From contig URDD01000054.1 of NCBI GenBank assembly GCA_900546395.1, forward strand, positions 1 through 17,824: a stretch of 17,824 nucleotides of DNA. The letters run 5' to 3'. Position numbers and translations under genes: made by a program. The notes below the pieces were generated by a model that was given only the letters and a program-made list of their open reading frames with translations, did not search any database and was not told where the DNA came from. This DNA is from an uncultured Bacteroidales bacterium (GTDB taxonomy: Bacteria > Bacteroidota > Bacteroidia > Bacteroidales > UBA932). This document shows positions 1 to 7,876 of the stretch, piece after piece. The first letter of the stretch is position 1, and every line of letters starts with the position of its first letter.

Positions 1-795
1 GTTTGTACAATAAGAATAGATATATTTGCCGTCAATCTGGTTGATCTCTCCGTCTTCAAAGAAGCAGAATGTGTCCAGAATCTGTGGCACACCATCCGAT
101 GATACTTTTCCGGTACCCTTTTCGAATTTCAATTTACATACACGTCCGGTCTGAACGTATTTTTCTTCATCATTTCCACCGCCAAAGTATACATAAGCGT
201 TGCCTTTGTCATCCGCAAGAACTGCCGGGTCAAAGCACCATTTTACGCCGCTGCATCCCTCAGACTGGGAAGTAAATAATTTCTTTCCAAGATCATCATA
301 CCATGGTCCAACCGGTGAGTCTCCACGTACATACCCAACGCCACCACCATCGGTATAAAATACGTAATATTCATCCTCGCCGTCACCGTCACCATCAATC
401 TTCAATGCAGATGGTGCCCATGCCTTTGTTGTCCATTTATTTGTCACTTTGTTCTTCGCAAGTGCAGAATCCGGAAGATTCGTAAGGTTTCCATTATCCA
501 TAAGACCTTCATCAGTCCAGTTTACCATATCATCCGTAGAAAACACATGATAACGATCCATCAAGTCACACCCTCGAGGCGGATCTACGTCGTGTGAGGG
601 ATATACATACAAACGCCCGTCTTTCCATACATGGGCAGAAGGATCTGCTGTAAATATATGGGTTACAAAAGGGTTAGGGCCCAAAGTCACCGGTGCTTTT
701 TTCTTTTTCTTAGCATCCGCTCCGGACACCTCGAAAACCGTCATTCCGGCTACTGCTACCATAAGCAATGAGACAAACAGCAATTTTTTTTTCAT
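1..795 (-). CDS. Exported glycoside hydrolase family 43 enzyme (3' end beyond the window)
   Basis: The frame is open from the ATG at 795 to the window edge, giving 265 residues with no stop. Residues 1-26 are a basic start followed by a hydrophobic stretch, a probable signal peptide for export; no lipobox cysteine is present. The following segment has the five-bladed propeller signature of GH43: FTADPSAHVW (49-58, D51 as candidate catalytic base), WAPSA (126-130), CFDPAVLADDKGNAYVYFGG (187-206, D189 as candidate pKa modulator) and GEINQIDGKYIYSY (249-262), where E250 is the likely general acid. GH43 enzymes remove arabinose or xylose from plant polysaccharides; the substrate here cannot be told. 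An acidic loop DGDGDGED (134-141) could bind calcium. It starts 38 nt after the stop of the chimeric GH95-like frame, so the two are probably co-transcribed. Family assignment is firm, activity inferred. Confidence 0.9.
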   Translation of the reverse strand, partial: MKKKLLFVSLLMVAVAGMTVFEVSGADAKKKKKAPVTLGPNPFVTHIFTADPSAHVWKDGRLYVYPSHDVDPPRGCDLMDRYHVFSTDDMVNWTDEGLMDNGNLTNLPDSALAKNKVTNKWTTKAWAPSALKIDGDGDGEDEYYVFYTDGGGVGYVRGDSPVGPWYDDLGKKLFTSQSEGCSGVKWCFDPAVLADDKGNAYVYFGGGNDEEKYVQTGRVCKLKFEKGTGKVSSDGVPQILDTFCFFEDGEINQIDGKYIYSYCTN

Positions 796-833
796 ATAAT
801 CATAATTTTAATGTGAATTAAATAATCTCTTCA

Positions 834-1859
834 TCAGTTGTAAAAACCAAAAGTTTTTTTGTTTTCAGTACCGGAAACAGGTCCTATTCTAAAATCTTTA
901 AAAGACGGATCTCCATATAGAACGACCTCTTCTCCGGCTTTCAGGTCCAAGCTAAAAAGAGTATCGGAAATTCGATCGATCTTATATCTCCGCTTCCCTT
1001 TTTGATACAGTTCTCCCGAAAAATCACACTCGACCAAACACGGTTCTCCCGCCAAACTGTGAATACGTATCCATGCGACCTTACCGTTTTTACGAACGGC
1101 ACTCACTTCAAAGGCTCCTTCTGCCAGTAAATTATCAAAGGCAAAGTCCCTCCATATTCCGGGAATCGCCGGAAAAATACGAATTTTACCGCCCCAGCTC
1201 TGCAATGCCATATCCAATAAAGCCCGAGCAGCTGAAAGAGGTGTCTCTATCACCGGATTCCCGCCCTCCTGATAGCAAGTATTCGGCTGCATCGACTTTT
1301 GCATAAATTCCTCCAAATAAGCTAAAGCCTTATCCCCTTCCCCGACAGAAGCATATAAAGAAGCCGCCCCTGTACGCGAATATCCTTCAAGAGCACCTTT
1401 TATACTTTGCCAATGGTTTACGCTCTTAACGATCATCTCTTTACCTCCCGGTTGGTCTCGATTTACCAGATATAGCGGATAAGCCATCAACAAATGAGAA
1501 TAATGTCTGTGCGACATATCATACGGACGATTCCGACCTATCATCCAGCCTTCATCCGGATCGGAAGGGAAATCTGCCAATCTTGCATAAACATCTTTCC
1601 AACGAGAGCGCAAACTATCATTTTTGCCAAGAATAGAATCCGCTTCCAAAAGTGTTTTACACCCCCATTTCAACAACGACAAATCAAAATTGCAATCCGA
1701 GGCGCTGCCGTATTCCGGAGAATAGGTAGAAGGCAGATGAAACCGCTTATCATCTTCTTCTTTCAAAAAATGATGAGAACTGCGTACAGACTTCTCCCAT
1801 ACAATCAGAAGTTCATCTAAAATTTCGTCTGATAAGGATTGTATTTTTTCTATTTCCAT
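834..1859 (-). pseudogene. Chimeric frame: GNAT acetyltransferase N-terminus joined to the C-terminal third of a GH95-like glycosidase
   Basis: This 341-residue frame has two unrelated parts. Residues 1-36, including ELLIVWEKSVRSSHHFL (16-32) and then KEED, match the conserved start of small GNAT acetyltransferases (the YjaB-like pattern of a leucine pair, W, SVRATHHFL, EED). From about residue 39 it reads as the C-terminal part of a GH95-like six-hairpin glycosidase: HLPSTYSPEYG (41-51), RHYSHLLMAYP, EGYSRTGAASLYASVGEGDK and ETPLSAARALLDMALQSWGG, then a C-terminal beta domain. Intact GH95 enzymes are roughly 750-800 residues, so the beta-sandwich and half of the barrel, including the catalytic glutamate region, are missing. 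The acetyl-CoA site of the GNAT is also gone. The simplest reading is one deletion joining two formerly separate genes in frame near 1745-1760. Upstream lies a recognisable promoter, so the frame may be expressed, but either activity is unlikely. An assembly misjoin is the alternative. Confidence 0.8.
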
Positions 1860-1889
1860 TTCCGAATATATAAATTAGTAAATTCTCTG

Positions 1890-1920
1890 CAAAGTTATGG
1901 ACTATATGGTGTCAACGGAA
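1890..1920 (-). promoter_or_regulatory. Candidate promoter of the chimeric frame
   Basis: On the minus strand TAACTTTG (1890-1897) fits the Bacteroidota -7 box TAnnTTTG exactly. The -33 element is poor: TTCC at 1917-1920, 19 nt away. Transcription would start near 1883, about 24 nt before the ATG. If the chimera arose by deletion, this was the acetyltransferase promoter and now serves the glycosidase fragment and the GH43 gene. Confidence 0.45.
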
Positions 1921-1926
1921 AGAGGC

Positions 1927-2688
1927 TTAACGAAGCTCTGAAATCTTATTTTTCAATGCGGCTCTTTGTTCGGGAGATGTGCCGTATTCAAATGCAACTA
2001 TAATTCCAGCTTTGTCTATTACAATGGTAAGTGGATAGCCGTTGCCGCCGATATATTCCTTAAATTGAGTGTCGTTGACAAGCGGAATCCAGTTGAAATT
2101 AACGCGATCAAGAACTAATCGCGCTATTTCAGGGGCTTCATAAGTGGATGAGAAAAACATTACATCGGGCATTTCATCTTTCCAAGTAGAAAGTTCGGGC
2201 ATTTCTCTGCGACAAGGGCCACAACCGGTAAACCAAAGGTTAAGCACCATAACCTTGCCGTTTACATCAGCGTTTGTCCATGTCTTGCCGTTTATATCAG
2301 TAGCGGAGAAATCGGGGAATTTGTCGCCTACATTTATAAGCGGCTTGGTGGGTGCGATTGAAAAGTTTATGGCTTTGCCATCTTTCTGCTCGTTATATCT
2401 GCGCAGAAGTTCCTCACCTTCAGTTACATTTTCGACCGGGATAGCATATTGGAGTGATTCTTCGGATAGTTCCACAGAGGGGGAATACATTCCGAGAGCC
2501 TTTGTTTCATTGGGGGTTTCAATGAAAAACATCTTCATATCTTGCGGCGTTTCACTACTTTTGACTGCAGCAGGTAATTCGTTGAAGAAGTAGCCGTTAA
2601 AGATGATGATTTTGTTCGTCTTTTGAGCCGAAACAGTAAGACCGAAAAACACGGCGAATGAGAAAATGATGAGTCTAAGTATCTTCAT
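1927..2688 (-). CDS. Exported TlpA/ResA-like thiol-disulfide oxidoreductase
   Basis: The 253-residue protein begins with a typical signal peptide (residues 1-21, ending VSAQ), so it acts in the periplasm or at the outer face of a membrane. Residues 22-115 form a poorly conserved N-terminal region of the kind often found in Bacteroidota TlpA-like proteins. Residues 116-253 are an AhpC/TSA-thioredoxin fold: GDKFPDFSATDINGKTW, then VMVLNLWFTGCGPCRREMP with the redox pair C156/C159, and NGYPLTIVID carrying the cis-proline. Proteins of this type reduce or exchange disulfides of exported proteins or cytochromes; the partner cannot be told from the neighbours. The gene ends 67 nt before the chimeric frame and has its own start region. 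No promoter box is clear upstream. Family assignment is firm, role open. Confidence 0.88.
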   Translation of the reverse strand: MKILRLIIFSFAVFFGLTVSAQKTNKIIIFNGYFFNELPAAVKSSETPQDMKMFFIETPNETKALGMYSPSVELSEESLQYAIPVENVTEGEELLRRYNEQKDGKAINFSIAPTKPLINVGDKFPDFSATDINGKTWTNADVNGKVMVLNLWFTGCGPCRREMPELSTWKDEMPDVMFFSSTYEAPEIARLVLDRVNFNWIPLVNDTQFKEYIGGNGYPLTIVIDKAGIIVAFEYGTSPEQRAALKNKISELR

Positions 2689-2793
2689 AATTTGCTAATT
2701 TTATTGCAGACTTGCTGAACGTGGTCGTGACCGTAGAGCAGCGAATGGCTGTCTATGCCCAGACACATTTAGTTTTTACAGTGCGAAGTAAAC

Positions 2794-2825
2794 AAAAAAA
2801 TTCCGTTCATCATTTATTTTGAACG
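2794..2825 (-). terminator. Candidate intrinsic terminator after the integrase module
   Basis: Read on the minus strand, a 6-bp stem (arms 2820-2825 and 2804-2809, 10-nt loop) is followed after a few bases by seven T residues (complement of the A run at 2794-2800). The stem is short, so this is a modest terminator. It would separate transcripts of the integrase module from the thioredoxin gene. Confidence 0.45.
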
Positions 2826-3070
2826 ACATTTTTATATCTCAGCGTAATAAGACTGTTATAATTTTATTCCCCTGCCTTTCCTTTGCGGTTGTATTGGTTG
2901 GCGTATGTTCTGCCTTAACTTCTCTTACAGCCCAATGCGTACTTTGTCTTTGTAAACGGGAATGATTGCTCCGCTTTGCCTACGGCAAGGAAATCATCAT
3001 CTGCATTTTCCGCTTTTTTGCGGAAAGTTCTGTCGTATTGGTTTATTGATTTCAATACGTCGGTCCGTCA

Positions 3071-3118
3071 GACATATCAACCTGTTGGCATGGTGATATG
3101 TTTACTTGTTGATATGTC
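3071..3118. repeat. Three copies of a GATATGT motif, two forming an 11-bp inverted repeat
   Basis: GACATATCAAC (3071-3081) and GTTGATATGTC (3108-3118) are perfect inverted copies. A third partial copy, GGTGATATGTT, lies between them in the same orientation as the second (GATATGT at 3095-3101). The cluster begins just downstream of the stop codon of the RhuM-like gene. It could be a binding array for that protein or for a recombination accessory factor, or a structured 3' end; there is no T run to make it an intrinsic terminator. Confidence 0.6.
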
Positions 3119-3119
3119 A

Positions 3120-3512
3120 TCACGCTTGCCAACGGCTGTCGGGTTTTCCTTCCGTGAACAGCGAAACGAAAACTGTAGTTTTCTCTTTTCGCCCGTGCAT
3201 TATCCTGTCCAACAAGGCTTGGCGCACCCGTTCCGCTCCGTATGTGCCGATGCGGAAAGCGAGGGCGGTTATCGTGTCGAGGTTGTAAACCCCAATACTG
3301 CATTTGTCCGATATGCAGATAATCCGTCTTATTTCGTACTCCTTCAAAACTCCGCTTTTGCAGAGTGCCTTTATCGCTGCACAGAATGTCGGGGCGGTTA
3401 TCCCGAACAGGTTGCAGAGTTCCCACTCGGTCATGGCGGTTGCACTTACATCGGTCGGCAAAGCAACTTTGCCGTACTCGTCAATCGTGATTATATTCCT
3501 TTCTCTTTTCAT
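3120..3512 (-). CDS. RhuM-like small protein of integrase modules
   Basis: The product is 130 residues with no signal peptide or membrane segment. The core MTEWELCNLFGITAPTF (27-43) followed by ALCKSGVLKEYEI (48-60) reads as a winged or helix-turn-helix unit. VYNLDTITALAFRI and TYGAERVRQALL then resemble the N-terminal part of the RhuM/virulence-protein family, in which a similar motif is followed by a YNLDMIIAVGYR-type segment. I recall close relatives beside tyrosine recombinases in Bacteroides mobile elements, which fits the position here, 24 nt after the integrase stop and probably on the same transcript. A DNA-binding accessory or regulatory role is inference. The C-terminal 20 residues look less conserved. 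The ATG at 3512 gives a conventional start to the recognisable domain. Confidence 0.7.
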   Translation of the reverse strand: MKRERNIITIDEYGKVALPTDVSATAMTEWELCNLFGITAPTFCAAIKALCKSGVLKEYEIRRIICISDKCSIGVYNLDTITALAFRIGTYGAERVRQALLDRIMHGRKEKTTVFVSLFTEGKPDSRWQA

Positions 3513-3536
3513 CTGTGTTCCGTTTTAAGGTTGTTA

Positions 3537-4770
3537 TCAAATGGCACTGCAAATGTTCTTTTCCATATCCTCCAACTTGTGCGACAGGGTTTCCATGTCC
3601 TGACTAATCTTTTGGGCTGTTATCTTTGCGTAGATTTGGGTTGTCTTTATGTTGGTGTGTCCCAACAGACGGCTGACGGTTTCAATCGGCACACCGTTGG
3701 ACAGCAGAATAGTTGTTGCCGCCGAATGTCTGGCTACATGATAGGTCAGATGCGTTTTTATACCGCATTGTCTGCCGATTTCTTTGAGTATCTTGTTACA
3801 GGTGGTGTTGCTCGGCATGGGAAACACTTTGTTGTCCCTTGCCAAGCCCCTGTACTTCTCTATTATCTTTCGGGGAACGTCCAACAGGCGGATATTGGAT
3901 TCGGTGTTGGTCTTCTTTCTTCGGGTGATAATCCACAGGTTGCCGTCAAAGAAGGTTTGTAAATTGCCGGTGGTAAGATTCTTTACATCGGAATACGCCA
4001 AACCCGTGAAAACGGAAAAAACGAACATATCCCTCACGAGTTCATGGTAGGCGTTCTTCATCGGTGCGTCCATGAGCGTCTGTATCTCCGCTTTTGTCAG
4101 ATAGCCCCTGTCCACACTTTCGGGAGAGTTGATATATCCTGCAAAGGGATTGAACGGCAGACGTCCGTCATTCCTTGCTATCGAAACGATGTGTTTCAAT
4201 ACAATCATATAGCCCCACACGGTATTGGTGCGGCATTTCTTCTCCGTTTCGTAAGAAATACTCGAAATCGTTGATGAAAGAGAGGTTCAATTCCTTGAGG
4301 GGAATATCCTCACGCTTGTAGGTGTGCGGGATAAACTCATGGAGATGTTTGCATACGGTTATGTACCGCTGGAACGTACCTTTAGCCCTGCTGTGTCCCA
4401 CTTTCTTGGCGAACTCGGCATTGTGCTGCTCGAAGAGTTTCAGCAGGGTTTCCTGCTTGACACCGATACCGAGATAAGCATCTTTCAGTTTGGCGGCTGT
4501 GACATATCCGTCCGTCTGCATCAGTTCCTGATAGCGGCGGTTTACCTCCACACGGATTTTATCCACTGCACGGTTGATTCGCTGCGCTTCGGCACTCTTG
4601 CCCGAAGCTCGGTTGTTCTTCACGTCCCACAGCCACAAGGGAACATCCATCTTGCAACTGAACTGTTTAATTTCACCGTCCACCGTGATACGGCACATCA
4701 AAGGCAGGTTGCCATTGGACTTTTCGCAGCCTTTCTTCACGTAGAACAATACTTTGAATGTACTTCTCAT
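3537..4770 (-). pseudogene. Tyrosine recombinase (CTnDOT-type integrase) split by a one-base insertion
   Basis: Two overlapping frames together make one integrase of about 410 residues, the usual family length. The first frame (ATG at 4770) holds the arm-binding domain (MRSTFKVLFYVKKG onward) and the SAM-like core-binding domain up to INDFEYFLR. The second holds the catalytic domain: RGYLTKAEIQTLM, TGLAYSDVKNL, HVARHSAAT, LLGHTNIKTTQIYAKI. H-x-x-R, the LGH histidine and the nucleophile tyrosine (codon 3630-3632) are present. Like the CTnDOT integrase, it lacks the first catalytic arginine (TGLAYSDV instead of TGLR). The frame is lost at the TTT run 4247-4249. Removing one T restores FLRTEKKCRTNTVWGYMIV, a normal linker. 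As written, translation stops at 4168, before the catalytic residues. The catalytic half has no good start of its own. A sequencing error or an inactivated gene are the main options. Confidence 0.85.
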
Positions 4771-4814
4771 AACTCACTCCTTTTTTGGTTACAAAACTAT
4801 ATTACAGTGAGTTA
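4770..4814 (-). promoter_or_regulatory. Integrase start region: ribosome binding site, -7 box and 9-bp dyad
   Basis: Minus-strand AGGAG lies 6 nt before the integrase ATG, an unusually good Shine-Dalgarno sequence for this phylum. TAGTTTTG (4792-4799) fits the -7 box TAnnTTTG; I see no properly spaced TTTG at -33. Perfect inverted arms TAACTCACT (4770-4778) and AGTGAGTTA (4806-4814) flank this promoter, one arm overlapping the ribosome binding site. The layout is that of an operator where a repressor would block both initiation steps. Confidence 0.5.
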
Positions 4815-4955
4815 CCGACAGCTATGCAAAATTACGCAAACCGCAGAATAAGAACCTCTTAACAAGAAATATCCACCATATCATACGGTAATGAGGTGGT
4901 AACTGAACTCTTGCACTATTCGGCTTCGATACGGTTTCAGATGGCTTATCGCCAA

Positions 4956-5006
4956 AGGAAAAACAAAGCGTAACGAACGCTCTATCAGCTAATTCGCTAC
5001 GCTTTG
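4956..5006 (-). terminator. Intrinsic terminator of the tldD-tldE operon
   Basis: On the minus strand the arm at 5006-4993 (CAAAGCGTAGCGAA) pairs with 4977-4964 with a single mismatch across a 15-nt loop, and is followed by TTTTT and another T-rich run. It lies about 50 nt after the tldE stop codon. It also marks where the chromosomal operon meets the integrase module. Confidence 0.7.
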
Positions 5007-5054
5007 CCCAAATTTACTTTTTCGCTATGTGTTTATTTTAAACTTAACGGCGGC

Positions 5055-6452
5055 TCAGGCGCTGAAATCAGCCTCGCTGAAGGCCAATGTCGGAATCTGC
5101 CATCTGGTGCATTCTCTGGCATCAGTTCCTGCTGCAATTATATTCTGCCAGAGGCTGATAATGTTACCTGTTATCACCATTTCCCTTACAGGGTGAGTGA
5201 TTTTACCGTCCTTAAAAGCGAATCCCTCTACGCCGTATGAAAAGTCTCCCGTAGTCTGGTTGCAGTTGCCTCCGTTGAATCCGGTGATATAGATTCCGCT
5301 GCCGCATGAATCCAGAATATCCGTCAAATGTATCTCTTTTTTGTCAGATATGCAAATGCCATTATGGTCTGTAATAAATGGTTTCAGGACAGGACGTGAA
5401 ATACCTTCGATAGTGGCGGCCATTCCGGTTTTCTTTGATATGTAGGTGTTTACAAAGTATCTTGTGATTACGCCTCTGTCTATTACAGGAAAATCAGATG
5501 TGGCGACCCCTTCTGTGTCATATAGCCTTGAACCGGGTTTTCCGATGGTGTTGGCCATATCCATAACAGTAAGATGTTCAGAGAAAATCAGTTCTCCTGC
5601 TTTTCCGTCAAGGAAAGAGTTTTTCTGCTGGATAGCAGCTCCGTTCAAGGCGGAAATAATAGGTGAGAACAGCCTTGAGCTTACACTACTGTCTATCACA
5701 GCCTTGTATTTGCCACCGTTGTGCTTTTGGGGACCTATTTTGTCTGTAGCCTTTTTCAAGGCTTTATATGAACAGTCTTCTGTTTGGAGGCCGGACAGGA
5801 AAGGTGAAGATTCCCACCAATATCCGCTGAGCCTGTTTCCGTCTGCGTCACTGACAGTCACTTCTGAACAGTAGGCATAGGATGTTTCGATATGTCTGCC
5901 GCGGAATCCCTGTGAGTCTGCAGTAAAATTGTCGTCGATTGAATCGGAGTACTCGCATTCTTCGGAAATTACAGAATAACGGCAGTCAGGTTCTGCTTTT
6001 TTGAATAATGATGATGCAAGTGCTGTATCAAGTCTCTGTTCCGGCGTTATATTATGGTATTCTGTGTCATACAGGCCAAGTTCGGTTCCTTTGTCAGCAT
6101 TTTTTGCCATCCTTGCAGGGTCAGGCAGTTGTCTGCACTCATCGGGAGCCAGCATCCGTACAGTATCTATAGCCTTGTCAATGAATCCTTCCAGATGTCT
6201 TTTTTCAAAGTTGTTGGTTGAGAAAGTCCCGTAGCGTCCGTCTGCGAAAATATACATGAACAGAGAACTGTCAGCGGAATGGGTTACTTTGTCGAGTTCT
6301 CCGTTCAATATTGAAAAACTGTCCATAACGCTTTTGTTCAACGAAACTCTCATCTGGGAAGCTCCGGCTTGCAATGCATATTCGATGCAGTTAATGGCAG
6401 TCTCTTTTTCTGTTTCTGATATAAGTCCTGTCGCTCTGTAAATCTGTTCCAT
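5055..6452 (-). CDS. tldE: TldE/PmbA, non-zinc partner subunit of the TldD/TldE peptidase
   Basis: The 465-residue protein belongs to the TldD/PmbA (peptidase U62) family. TldD and TldE form a cytosolic heterodimer with a central chamber; TldD supplies the zinc site and TldE has none. In keeping with this, no HExxxH motif is visible here, while the family C-terminal part is (GITRYFVNTYISKKTGMAAT, GNCNQTTGDFSYGVEGF). In Escherichia coli the pair trims the microcin B17 leader and degrades the antitoxin CcdA; the substrate here is unknown. I chose the ATG at 6452, which overlaps the tldD stop as TAATG and points to translational coupling. A start 17 codons further upstream would lie inside tldD and adds residues unlike the family. 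Length is normal (about 450). Confidence 0.92.
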   Translation of the reverse strand: MEQIYRATGLISETEKETAINCIEYALQAGASQMRVSLNKSVMDSFSILNGELDKVTHSADSSLFMYIFADGRYGTFSTNNFEKRHLEGFIDKAIDTVRMLAPDECRQLPDPARMAKNADKGTELGLYDTEYHNITPEQRLDTALASSLFKKAEPDCRYSVISEECEYSDSIDDNFTADSQGFRGRHIETSYAYCSEVTVSDADGNRLSGYWWESSPFLSGLQTEDCSYKALKKATDKIGPQKHNGGKYKAVIDSSVSSRLFSPIISALNGAAIQQKNSFLDGKAGELIFSEHLTVMDMANTIGKPGSRLYDTEGVATSDFPVIDRGVITRYFVNTYISKKTGMAATIEGISRPVLKPFITDHNGICISDKKEIHLTDILDSCGSGIYITGFNGGNCNQTTGDFSYGVEGFAFKDGKITHPVREMVITGNIISLWQNIIAAGTDARECTRWQIPTLAFSEADFSA

Positions 6453-7876
6453 TATTCTCCTCCTGTAGTAAGGCTTTTTACAAGTACTGTCGGCATCCCG
6501 CATGATACTGGCACGCTCTGGTCCTTGCCGCAGGTCCAGGTTCCGTTGTCTATTTTCAAATCGTTGCCTACAGCTACTATATCTGCAAGTGCCTGAGGCC
6601 CGTTTCCAATTATGTTGATGTCTTTTACCGGTGCCGTAAGTCTGCCGTTTTCAATCATATAGCCGCTTTTTACATAGAATGTGAAATCTCCTTCTCCTAT
6701 CTTTACCTGGCCGTTTGAAAACTCATTTACAAAGATTCCTTTTTTTACCGATGAGACAATATCATCAGGAGAGCAATTGCCGCTTTCCATATATGTTGCC
6801 CTCATACGGGGTATAGGGTTGTACCTGAAAGATTCACGGCGGCCGTTTCCTGTCGGACTGACTCCATACCAGCGCGCACTTATGCGGTCATGCAGATATG
6901 AATTGAGAATACCGTCTTTGACCATATAGGTTTTCTGTCCTGGTACACCTTCATCATCAAATGTGCAGGAACCTCTTCCAGCGGGAATAGTCCCGTCATC
7001 TACAATACTGATTGAAGAATCGCAGATTTTCTGCCCTGTCTTTCCTGAGAAAACAGACTGTCCTTTCCTGTTGAAATCAGCTTCAAATGCATGCCCCATT
7101 GCTTCATGAAGCAGGATGCCGGAAGCTCCGGCTCCCATTACCACAGGCATTTTCCCGCCCTTTGGCCTTTTTGCGGCAAATCTGTCATCAATTCCGGTTG
7201 TGACTTCAGCAGCCATTTCTTCTATCAGCTTGTCACTTAGCAATTCGGCTCCTGTACGAAAACTTCTTGAAACTGTCTTGCTTTCAGATTTCTTTCCGGA
7301 ACTGAAAATAACTGATGCCGTGACGCTGCACATTGGCCTTATATCGTATGTCAGCTCACCATCTGAGTTGAACATCATAATATCACTTCGCGAATATGCA
7401 AGTCTGGCAACAATTTTTATGATGCGGCTGTCCCGTGAAGATATGCTGTTCTCAAGTTTTTTTAGAAAAGGCAGCAGTTCTTGAGCCTTTGCTTTGTTCC
7501 AATCTGTTGCCATCGGGTAAAGGTTTGCTCCCGAAATAGCCTTGACTTCGAATGCGCAAGTACCAACTTTTTTCTGTGCATTACCCTCAGCGATAAGAGA
7601 AGCCGCCTTGGCAGCCGCTTTCATATCTTTCAAGTCAGTTGTTTCCGAGTATGCATATCCTGTCTTTTCTCCGCTGAGTACTCTTATTCCTACTCCAAAG
7701 TCAGAGTGAAGTCCTCCGGATGTGACTTCTCCGTCTTTAAGCAGCAAATCTCCATATAATGAATTCTCAAAATAAAGATCCGACCAGTCGCCTCCCTTTG
7801 AAATAGCTTCAGCAGCAATTGTTTCCAGATCAGGAGTGCTGACCTTAAATGTGTCTAAAAAATATTGCTTGTCCAT
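6452..7876 (-). CDS. tldD: TldD, zinc metallopeptidase subunit
   Basis: The 474-residue protein is the catalytic half of the TldD/TldE complex. The zinc motif HEAMGH (residues 257-262, form HExxxH) sits in GASGILLHEAMGHAFEADF. The C-terminus contains GTWTCGKDQSVPVSCGMP, where the family has the cysteine proposed as a further zinc ligand. The N-terminal half (residues 16-220, for example SGGLHSDFGVGIRVL) is the family domain that lines the chamber. The enzyme cleaves unfolded peptides that can enter that chamber. The first 22 nt of the gene lie inside the preceding kinase gene, and its stop overlaps the tldE start, so zeta-like kinase, tldD and tldE should be translated from one mRNA. Confidence 0.93.
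   Translation of the reverse strand: MDKQYFLDTFKVSTPDLETIAAEAISKGGDWSDLYFENSLYGDLLLKDGEVTSGGLHSDFGVGIRVLSGEKTGYAYSETTDLKDMKAAAKAASLIAEGNAQKKVGTCAFEVKAISGANLYPMATDWNKAKAQELLPFLKKLENSISSRDSRIIKIVARLAYSRSDIMMFNSDGELTYDIRPMCSVTASVIFSSGKKSESKTVSRSFRTGAELLSDKLIEEMAAEVTTGIDDRFAAKRPKGGKMPVVMGAGASGILLHEAMGHAFEADFNRKGQSVFSGKTGQKICDSSISIVDDGTIPAGRGSCTFDDEGVPGQKTYMVKDGILNSYLHDRISARWYGVSPTGNGRRESFRYNPIPRMRATYMESGNCSPDDIVSSVKKGIFVNEFSNGQVKIGEGDFTFYVKSGYMIENGRLTAPVKDINIIGNGPQALADIVAVGNDLKIDNGTWTCGKDQSVPVSCGMPTVLVKSLTTGGE

Larger units (their letters stand above)
2689..3119. other. Gene-free, hairpin-rich stretch between the integrase module and the thioredoxin gene
   Basis: I see no convincing gene in these 431 bases. 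The stretch holds several inverted repeats one after another: CGTTCA/TGAACG (2804-2825), ATGATT/AATCAT (2962-2967, 2992-2997) enclosing TTGCC/GGCAA (2976-2980, 2984-2988), TTTCCGC/GCGGAAA (3007-3013, 3020-3026), CGTATTG/CAATACG (3034-3040, 3053-3059) and an 11-bp pair at 3071-3118. A cluster this dense next to a recombinase gene suggests an element end, protein-binding sites or a structured transcript. Bases 2689-2790 show only the AT-rich leader of the thioredoxin gene. Confidence 0.55.

Noticed and set aside
2976..3962. Long plus-strand open frame (328 codons) opposite the integrase and RhuM-like genes
   Set aside because: It spans two genes that are recognisable on the minus strand and the hairpin region, and its sequence resembles no family I know; it is an antisense shadow.
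2972..5008. 9-bp direct repeat CGCTTTGCC (2972-2980 and 5000-5008) as integrase attachment sites
   Set aside because: A 9-bp match between two regions of this size is expected by chance fairly often, and the right copy lies inside the tldE terminator stem.
4250..6503. Upstream start for tldE at 6503
   Set aside because: The extra 17 residues lie inside tldD and are unlike the family; the ATG at 6452 overlapping the tldD stop is the better start.
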